DNA from: an uncultured Thiotrichales bacterium
GTDB taxonomy: Bacteria; Pseudomonadota; Gammaproteobacteria; CAZUMV01
Length of the DNA stretch: 38,762 nucleotides
Assembly: GCA_938042355.1 (NCBI GenBank)
Contig: CALIRD010000120.1
Span: 1-38,762 of the forward strand
Reading direction: 5' to 3'
Shown here: positions 34,504 through 38,762 of the stretch, in pieces
How the letters are laid out: every line of letters begins with the position of its first letter
How positions within the stretch are numbered: the stretch's first letter is position 1
Program-made: the position numbers and the translations under genes
The notes under the pieces: generated by a model
What the model was told of the DNA's origin: nothing
The model's input: only the letters and a program-made list of their open reading frames with translations
Databases searched by the model: none

Positions 34504-35094
34504 CTACCAAAATTTCCACCATGGTTTTTTCTTTGTTTGTTTGCTTGATTCTGATGATGTAGATACTGGAGTAGGAGATATACTCGCGTACCTTGCTTCA
34601 GCAGCTTTCCAAAGATTTGGATATGTGGTCTGAAAATGATTTTCGTCCTCTTCATCCCATTCGTTTCCAGAAGGTTCTGAAGGTGCAGGAGACTGGCGTT
34701 CTGGGAGAGAACCTAATACTACTTCAACACCTTCCGTAACTGCATATTGGAATCCCTCAAAAAACCAAGAATCTTCATCAAATGACTCATCGGCCAATGA
34801 ATCTGGGTTATTCATAGCTTTTTCAAATGAGTTTTTTCCTCGGGAAATTAGAGATGACCTAAAATCATTAAAAGAGTCATCACTACAACCGCCATTTAAG
34901 ATATACGCGGCACCCCATAGTTCCCAGGAATAGGTCGTGTCCATTTTAGAGTCAAAAATTTGACTAAACTTTGTGGCGTCTTCTTTAGATAAATTTTTGA
35001 TCTTTTCAGTTAGCAGAGATGATTTTTCATCCATGTCACCATTTGCGGATTCATGAACATAATTAATTATTTTCCAAAATTCTGATTCATTCAT
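34504..35094 (-). CDS. Cassette ORF: DUF4240 domain protein
   Basis: A 196-residue cytoplasmic protein. The start is at the ATG 35092-35094 (MNESEFWKIINYV); the longer open frame begins inside an attC and is not real. The DUF4240 pattern is clear: EFWKIINYVHESANGD, WELWGAAYILNGGCSDDSF, NDFRSSLISRGKNSFEKAM, and FEGFQYAVTEGVEVVLGS, given in short parts. The C-terminal tail is Ser/Pro-rich and basic (QTKKKPWWKFW). No function is known. Its stop is 4 bp from the R'' box. Confidence 0.86.
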   Translation of the reverse strand: MNESEFWKIINYVHESANGDMDEKSSLLTEKIKNLSKEDATKFSQIFDSKMDTTYSWELWGAAYILNGGCSDDSFNDFRSSLISRGKNSFEKAMNNPDSLADESFDEDSWFFEGFQYAVTEGVEVVLGSLPERQSPAPSEPSGNEWDEEDENHFQTTYPNLWKAAEARYASISPTPVSTSSESSKQTKKKPWWKFW

Positions 35095-35115
35095 AAAGCG
35101 TTCCTGTTTGTTTGA

Positions 35116-35205
35116 ATATAACGTTGCGCGAAATGGTTCCAAAAGCGCGCTAGCGTTTTTGGAATCGTAGTGACCGTAGGAAACGGTTTGCGCGCCTTGT
35201 TAGCA
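35116..35205 (-). repeat. attC site of the array-type family
   Basis: ATATAACGTTGCGCG to CGCGCCTTGTTAGCA, with central AAAAGCGCGCTAGCG. Differs from the site at 36188 at few positions only. It follows the ORF at 35207-35698. Confidence 0.92.
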
Positions 35206-35206
35206 T

Positions 35207-35698
35207 TCATAGTTTGCCTAACACTAAATACTCACCGTCTATTGTATATTTTGCTATGGGCATATTTTTATTATGTGAATATGAGCCTATATTTTTTCCA
35301 TCATAAGACCACATAAATGCTTCTGTTAATTCTTTTGAGTCATGGCAAGTAATTACTCCATCCTTTTTAATAAAGTCACCGTTCATTTCAGGTCCAAAGT
35401 TTTGACAGTAACCACCATATCGCCCCCAATGAACGTCTGGCAATAAAGTCCCTTCATTTGTTACAGGTAGCCAATACACATAAAGTTTAGAATTATGGTC
35501 TTTAATCACCAAATAGGTCATTGGTTGATCTTCGATTATTTTAAACGTGCCATTTTGTATTTTTGAAATATTTAAATGGGGACGATTAGCCTCTGCCTTT
35601 GCAGAAGGTGCCAATGAACCTGTAAATACAGAGCCCAAAGAAATGATGCCAATTACACCTAGAATGCAGATTAGAATTGTAAGGTGTTTTTTGTTCAC
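35207..35698 (-). CDS. Cassette ORF: exported or membrane-anchored protein of unknown function
   Basis: A 163-residue protein with an N-terminal signal or anchor (MNKKHLTILICILGVIGIISLG). The mature part has FKIIEDQPMTYLVIKDHNSK, YVYWLPVTNEGTLLP, and a closing YTIDGEYLVLGKL; no family recognised. One pair of Cys in the mature part (YCQNFG, VITCHDS) may form a periplasmic disulfide. It ends 1 bp from the R'' region of its attC at 35199. Confidence 0.75.
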   Translation of the reverse strand: MNKKHLTILICILGVIGIISLGSVFTGSLAPSAKAEANRPHLNISKIQNGTFKIIEDQPMTYLVIKDHNSKLYVYWLPVTNEGTLLPDVHWGRYGGYCQNFGPEMNGDFIKKDGVITCHDSKELTEAFMWSYDGKNIGSYSHNKNMPIAKYTIDGEYLVLGKL

Positions 35699-35705
35699 TT
35701 TCAGA

Positions 35706-35795
35706 TGCTAACGTAGCGCGAAATGGTTCCAAAGACGCGGAGCGTTTTTGGAATCGTAGTGACCGATAGGGAACGGTTTGCGCGCCTTGTTAGGT
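35706..35795 (-). repeat. attC site of the array-type family
   Basis: TGCTAACGTAGCGCG to CGCGCCTTGTTAGGT. The central loop differs (GACGCGGAGCG) from the other copies. The R'' box supplies the stop codon of the ORF at 35790-36173. Confidence 0.92.
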
Positions 35796-36173
35796 GTTTG
35801 CATTATAGTAATCTAAGACCGGTTTGTGTTTATAGAAATAATATATTGTAAATGCCATATGTAGTGCTGTGCTAATAGATGCTTCAACTATGTGAATTGT
35901 AGTTGGGTTTTCACCTAGATATAAGAAAAAAGCAAAGGTGATTATTGGAATTACAGCAATTATATGTTTCGTGATTATTTTCTTTCGTAATACCCCAGTC
36001 CCTAAAATAAACAATAAAGTGCTAATAACTAGTGTTTGTAAGTTTACGTTTAAACTTTTTCCAGGCATGGAGAGTTCAAATAAGTTAATGGGCAATATTG
36101 CTACAAATATGAAAGTTATTACCCTTAAAATTACAGGCATAGAGCGCCATCTTTTTAGAGTCCAACGAAACAT
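35790..36173 (-). CDS. Cassette ORF: membrane protein of unknown function
   Basis: A 127-residue protein with four membrane segments (about 14-32, 42-61, 68-84, 98-113). A basic start (MFRWTLKRWRSM) suggests the N-terminus is cytoplasmic. The stop TAA comes from the R'' box of the attC. No family recognised. The gene is AT-rich like its neighbours. Confidence 0.72.
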   Translation of the reverse strand: MFRWTLKRWRSMPVILRVITFIFVAILPINLFELSMPGKSLNVNLQTLVISTLLFILGTGVLRKKIITKHIIAVIPIITFAFFLYLGENPTTIHIVEASISTALHMAFTIYYFYKHKPVLDYYNANT

Positions 36174-36187
36174 ATCTTTTTTTTCAC

Positions 36188-36277
36188 ACCTAACGTTGCG
36201 CGAAATGGTTCCAAAAGCGCGCTAGCGTTTTTGGAATCGTAGTGACCGGAGGGAACGGTTTGCGCGCCTTGTTAGGC
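36188..36277 (-). repeat. attC site of the array-type family
   Basis: ACCTAACGTTGCGCG to GCGCGCCTTGTTAGGC; both boxes fit RYYYAAC and GTTRRRY exactly, so this copy serves well as the reference for the others. Confidence 0.93.
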
Positions 36278-36302
36278 AGATAGTTATTTGATTGAATTTT
36301 AT

Positions 36303-36578
36303 CTATCCGCCAAATTTAACGTATAAGAATAATAAACTATAAAAGATCAAAGCTGGGCTAATTATCATAAATATGCCGAATATACGGGATGTTAGAGAAG
36401 TGGCATTACCAATTATATTGATACCGGTTAGTAACCCAGACAATGCAACTAAAACCAAACCAACCGGAATTAATATACCTAAAAAAATAAAGACAGGAAC
36501 AGCGAGCGATAGTATTCCCAATACTAGTATGCATATTCCGGTAACAAATAAAGCCGCAATTTTACCGGGTGAAATCAC
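36303..36578 (-). CDS. Cassette ORF: hydrophobic membrane protein
   Basis: A 91-residue protein almost entirely hydrophobic, with three probable membrane helices (about 6-27, 29-54, 66-87). It begins with GTG; no in-frame ATG precedes it after the attC. Composition resembles small integral proteins of no known family. It lies 25 bp above its attC. Confidence 0.6.
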   Translation of the reverse strand: MISPGKIAALFVTGICILVLGILSLAVPVFIFLGILIPVGLVLVALSGLLTGINIIGNATSLTSRIFGIFMIISPALIFYSLLFLYVKFGG

Positions 36579-36604
36579 AATTTACCTGCCCTCTGATAAT
36601 GTAT

Positions 36605-36694
36605 GCCTAACGTTGCGCGAAATGGTTCCAAAGACGCGCCAGCGTTTTTGGAATCGTAGTGACCGCAGGGAACGGTTTGCGCGCCTTGTTATGT
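36605..36694 (-). repeat. attC site of the array-type family
   Basis: GCCTAACGTTGCGCG to GCGCCTTGTTATGT, central GACGCGCCAGCG. Separates the 91-residue membrane ORF from the helix-hairpin-helix ORF. Confidence 0.92.
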
Positions 36695-36706
36695 GCCTTT
36701 CCCATA

Positions 36707-36946
36707 TTATGTGGCTTTTTGTTTTGCTAAAGAAATTGCGTTGCTAATAGCAGCTTTAGACTGAGGACTGTTTTTCCAGCATGTTGTATTTAACATACTT
36801 GCCACCATTTCAGTAATATCTTCCGTCTCGTGTTTTTTTAGTTCTTTAAAAGAATGTATTCCAATTTCCTCTAAGCGTTTTATTACAGTTGGCCCAACAC
36901 CTTTTAACTCTAGTAGAGCTTCTTTTTCTTCAATACTAAACTTCAT
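36707..36946 (-). CDS. Cassette ORF: helix-hairpin-helix protein
   Basis: A 79-residue protein from the ATG 36944-36946. LLELKGVGPTVIKRLEEIGI is a helix-hairpin-helix with the GVGP hairpin, followed by HSFKELKKHETEDITEMVAS. The HhH of the Cdd1/pathogenicity-locus type binds DNA non-specifically in larger proteins. Here it stands nearly alone with a short second half (NAISLAKQKAT), so a DNA-binding or single partner role is possible. An upstream ATG seven codons earlier is inside the attC border and less likely. Confidence 0.8.
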   Translation of the reverse strand: MKFSIEEKEALLELKGVGPTVIKRLEEIGIHSFKELKKHETEDITEMVASMLNTTCWKNSPQSKAAISNAISLAKQKAT

Positions 36947-36963
36947 TAATTTCTCTTTTATGC

Positions 36964-37053
36964 ACATAACGTTGCGCGAAATGGTTCCAAAGACGCGCTA
37001 GCGTTTTTGGAATCGTAGTGACCGGAGGGAACGGTTTGCGCGCCTTGTTATGC
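36964..37053 (-). repeat. attC site of the array-type family
   Basis: ACATAACGTTGCGCG to GCGCCTTGTTATGC, with central GACGCGCTAGCG. Its R'' box provides the stop of the ORF at 37048-37443. Confidence 0.92.
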
Positions 37054-37443
37054 ATTTGTAGATTTATTCTTGATATTACTTTTATTCAATAATTCGATAA
37101 TTTCATTTGAGTTACGTGTGTTTATAATTATTTTTCTTGGTAATGTACTTACATTGTGATGATATCTTATAAAATCACCAATTAAATACCTAGGTTTGCT
37201 GACTAAATTTATCTCGTTGAAATTTAGTTCTAACATTGTATTCCCATAAGAAATGATTACGAATTGATCATAGATAGCATGTCTTACAAGAGGGGGCATG
37301 AGGTTCGTAAAACCAAAACTGCCACCACATCTTTCAGTAAATAGTGGTGTTATTTCTTCTTCTCTAGGTGATTTCTTGAAGCTACCTAAGCCATAAAATA
37401 AAAATACAAAAAGAAGAAAAATTAATACAAAAAATATGTTCAT
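37048..37443 (-). CDS. Cassette ORF: membrane-anchored small protein
   Basis: A 131-residue protein from the ATG 37441-37443 (MNIFFVLIFLLFVFLF). One strong N-terminal membrane helix (about 1-20) and a soluble basic part with YDQFVIISYGNTMLELNF and PRKIIINTRNSNEIIEL, possibly a PH-like beta domain, uncertain. The longer open frame starts inside the attC. Stop TAA belongs to R''. No family recognised. Confidence 0.72.
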   Translation of the reverse strand: MNIFFVLIFLLFVFLFYGLGSFKKSPREEEITPLFTERCGGSFGFTNLMPPLVRHAIYDQFVIISYGNTMLELNFNEINLVSKPRYLIGDFIRYHHNVSTLPRKIIINTRNSNEIIELLNKSNIKNKSTNA

Positions 37444-37455
37444 TATATTTACTTT

Positions 37456-37545
37456 GCATAACGTAGCGCTAATGGGTTCCAAAATACGCGTAGCGTTTTT
37501 GGAATCCTAGTGACCGCAGGGAACGATTTGCGCGCCTGGTTAGAC
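37456..37545 (-). repeat. attC site of the array-type family
   Basis: GCATAACGTAGCGCTAATGG to GCGCGCCTGGTTAGAC. More diverged than the others (AATACGCGTAGCG centre) and shares 17 identical bases with the fragment at 31896-31912. Confidence 0.92.
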
Positions 37546-37554
37546 ATGGGATTA

Positions 37555-37890
37555 TTAGTCATCTAAAAACTTCTCTCCACATGAACTGCAGTTTCCTGTG
37601 GCTACGGCGATTTCTATCCCAACATTAGTGAGATTTTTACCGCACTTACTACAGCGTAATTTTGATTTTTTGGAATTAATAATACCAAAGACCAGTATGG
37701 CAACAATGGAGCCGATTAAGCCTAATAAGCAAATAGATGCAAAAAGGGTGTTGCGGTAATTTTCATTCTCGCCACCAAAAATCATTAATCCTATAACAGC
37801 GAGTAGAGCAAAAATAAACCAGCTAGCAAAAACACGCTTTCCACTCCGTTTTTCATTTTCCCAATTTTCAAGGAACTCAGTTCGATTCAT
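37555..37890 (-). CDS. Cassette ORF: membrane protein with C-terminal zinc ribbon
   Basis: A 111-residue protein with two membrane helices (about 20-38 and 46-70) and a C-terminal ribbon: RCSKCGKNL and NCSSCGEKF, a pair of CxxC knuckles. The N-terminal part is charged and cytoplasmic. The role is unknown; this arrangement resembles small membrane sensors or chaperone-like proteins. It is the first cassette after the IS on the integrase side. Confidence 0.74.
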   Translation of the reverse strand: MNRTEFLENWENEKRSGKRVFASWFIFALLAVIGLMIFGGENENYRNTLFASICLLGLIGSIVAILVFGIINSKKSKLRCSKCGKNLTNVGIEIAVATGNCSSCGEKFLDD

Positions 37891-37897
37891 TTTCTAT

Positions 37898-37935
37898 GTC
37901 TAACGTTGCGCGAAATGGTTCCAAAAGCGCGCTAG
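37898..37935 (-). repeat. attC site, half, interrupted by an insertion sequence
   Basis: GTCTAACGTTGCGCG and the L' arm to GCGCGCTAG are intact, then the IS begins at 37936. The R''-L'' half should lie on the other side of the element, beyond the window. Confidence 0.88.
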
Positions 37936-38762
37936 TGATCTTGCACCCGAAAAGTGGACACTCAGGAGATACATTGTTCATACTCCGATGGCGTTTTATA
38001 GTTAAGAGATGAGTGTAACCGCAGGTTGTTATAAAAGTCGATATAGTCGATAAATTCTTTTTCTATTTCAGCGGCGTTCTTGAACCGCTTTTGATAGTAC
38101 GACTCGGTTTTAAAGGTGTGGAAAAACGATTCTGCAGTGGCATTATCCAGACAGCGTCCTTTGCGGCTCATACTGGCTTTCAAGCTGGCCGCTTCGAGTG
38201 CTGTCTGGAACGTCTCAGCCACATACTCAACCCCTTGATCGGTATGGAACAAGGCACCGGGTAAAGGTTGCCGAGTATCCAGAGCTTTTTCCAGCGACGC
38301 CGTAGTGAAGTGGGTATTGCGTACCGTTGAGACGGCCCAACCAATGATTTTGCGTGAATACAGATCCATGATAGTCGCTAAGTAGACCCACTGAGCGGAG
38401 CGCGTTTTAAGGTAAGTAAAGTCAGCAACCCATTGTTGATTCATCTGCGAAGGTGGTTTCGCTTTACCCAAATGATTCTCTACCCGACGATAGACATCGT
38501 AGTGTTTTGGCCGGTATTTATAGAGCCCGACCACACTGGCTGTAATGCCATTTTCCCGCATAACACGGGCCACACGACGTCGACTACACGTTATACCTTG
38601 TCGCTTGAGGAGCTGATAGACACGTGGGCTACCGTAGCAACGTTGACGTCCCCGATGAACGTCTTTAATTTGTTCCAGCAAGCGAGCATCGCTAGTATTA
38701 GTCGGTTTGGTTTTCCGCTTTTCCCAGGCATAAAAGCCACTTCGAGATACGCCGAGGCGTAC
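37936..38762 (-). mobile_element. IS3-family insertion sequence, inserted into an attC (truncated by window edge)
   Basis: The end reads TGATCTTGCACCCGAAAAGT, with terminal TGA as in IS3-family elements. It follows GCTAG of the attC, that is, the loop apex. The 3-bp duplication cannot be verified since the right end lies beyond 38762. Confidence 0.85.
37962..38762 (-). CDS. IS3-family transposase OrfB (DDE integrase), 5' partial
   Basis: The frame is open to the window edge; the 266 visible residues start with VRLGVSRSGFYAW, the usual OrfB beginning. The HTH_21 segment is YGSPRVYQLLKRQGI. The catalytic triad of the rve domain is complete: Asp in VADFTYLKT, Asp in LFHTDQGVEY and Glu in NATAESFFHTF, with 35 residues between the second and third, the DD(35)E spacing. 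C-terminal YNNLRLHSSLNYKTPSEYE is also standard. It probably depends on a frameshift with an OrfA to the right. The TTG 38679-38681 is internal. Confidence 0.93.
   Translation of the reverse strand, partial: VRLGVSRSGFYAWEKRKTKPTNTSDARLLEQIKDVHRGRQRCYGSPRVYQLLKRQGITCSRRRVARVMRENGITASVVGLYKYRPKHYDVYRRVENHLGKAKPPSQMNQQWVADFTYLKTRSAQWVYLATIMDLYSRKIIGWAVSTVRNTHFTTASLEKALDTRQPLPGALFHTDQGVEYVAETFQTALEAASLKASMSRKGRCLDNATAESFFHTFKTESYYQKRFKNAAEIEKEFIDYIDFYNNLRLHSSLNYKTPSEYEQCIS

Larger units (their letters stand above)
33297..37935 (-). mobile_element. Integron gene-cassette array (attC-separated, integrase outside window)
   Basis: Nine small minus-strand ORFs alternate with attC sites. Seven sites (34410, 35116, 35706, 36188, 36605, 36964, 37456) are nearly identical 90-bp elements, one (33810) is a different 59-bp attC, one at the right is broken by an IS, one at the left is decayed. 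Boxes follow RYYYAAC / GTTRRRY. Read on the minus strand each site lies directly after its ORF, so attI and intI should be to the right, beyond the IS. The low site diversity is that of a sedentary chromosomal integron. Confidence 0.92.

Noticed and set aside
35095-35142. Extended start of the DUF4240 cassette ORF (MEPFRATLY...), also seen for the ORF at 37048
   Set aside because: These codons are the attC sequence itself; the ATG after the site gives the natural N-terminus.
34410-37545. Regularly recurring repeats that could be taken for a CRISPR array
   Set aside because: Repeats are about 90 bp with 170-620 bp coding segments between them, not 24-40 bp repeats with short spacers, and they have attC boxes and coding ORFs; no cas genes are present.

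Overview
The window reads as a piece of a gammaproteobacterial chromosome, probably marine and heterotrophic. This placement is inferred from the style of the TonB-dependent receptor, a YbiT-type ABC-F ATPase very like the E. coli protein, phenylacetate catabolism genes and a chromosomal-integron type of cassette array; no rRNA, tRNA or phylogenetic marker is present to confirm it.

Region 1 (1-16.5 kb) is a catabolic locus. On the minus strand are phenylacetate-CoA ligase (paaK) and an amidase lipoprotein, then a TonB-dependent receptor closed by an intrinsic terminator, then a tight operon of penicillin G acylase, a Tat-type amidase, a malonyl-CoA synthetase-like ligase and a phosphatase-like lipoprotein. 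Divergent from paaK on the plus strand are paaZ, a DUF485 membrane protein and an ActP-type solute symporter. The simplest reading is a route for phenylacetyl-amide compounds: outer-membrane import, periplasmic deacylation, uptake of phenylacetate, CoA activation and ring-cleavage chemistry. A bipartite motif (AACCACA-N5/6-TGTATCATATT) lies both in the paaK-paaZ promoter region and in the receptor leader, which suggests shared control. A 5'-truncated amidohydrolase opens the window.

Region 2 (16.6-27.6 kb) is a run of about two dozen small genes, all on the minus strand: DUF1059, DUF2164, isochorismatase-like, DUF4262, ABM, DUF1801, HAD, GFA, molybdopterin oxidoreductase, SnoaL, two VOC, AlkD and several unknown membrane proteins. 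It includes three diverged copies of one unrecognised small protein family.

Region 3 (27.7-32.9 kb) holds ybiT on plus, then a 718-residue cytoplasmic reductive-dehalogenase-like iron-sulfur protein with an internal duplication, and a lipoprotein alpha/beta hydrolase.

Region 4 (about 31.9-37.9 kb) is the most striking part: an integron gene-cassette array. Nine small ORFs, all on minus, are separated by attC recombination sites. Seven are near-identical copies of about 90 bp, one is an unrelated 59-bp attC, one is cut in half by an IS3-family element at the right edge, and the left end shows decayed attC remnants plus a frameshifted acetyltransferase pseudogene. The cassette orientation puts attI and the integrase to the right, outside this window. 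Most cassette products are small membrane, exported or domain-of-unknown-function proteins.
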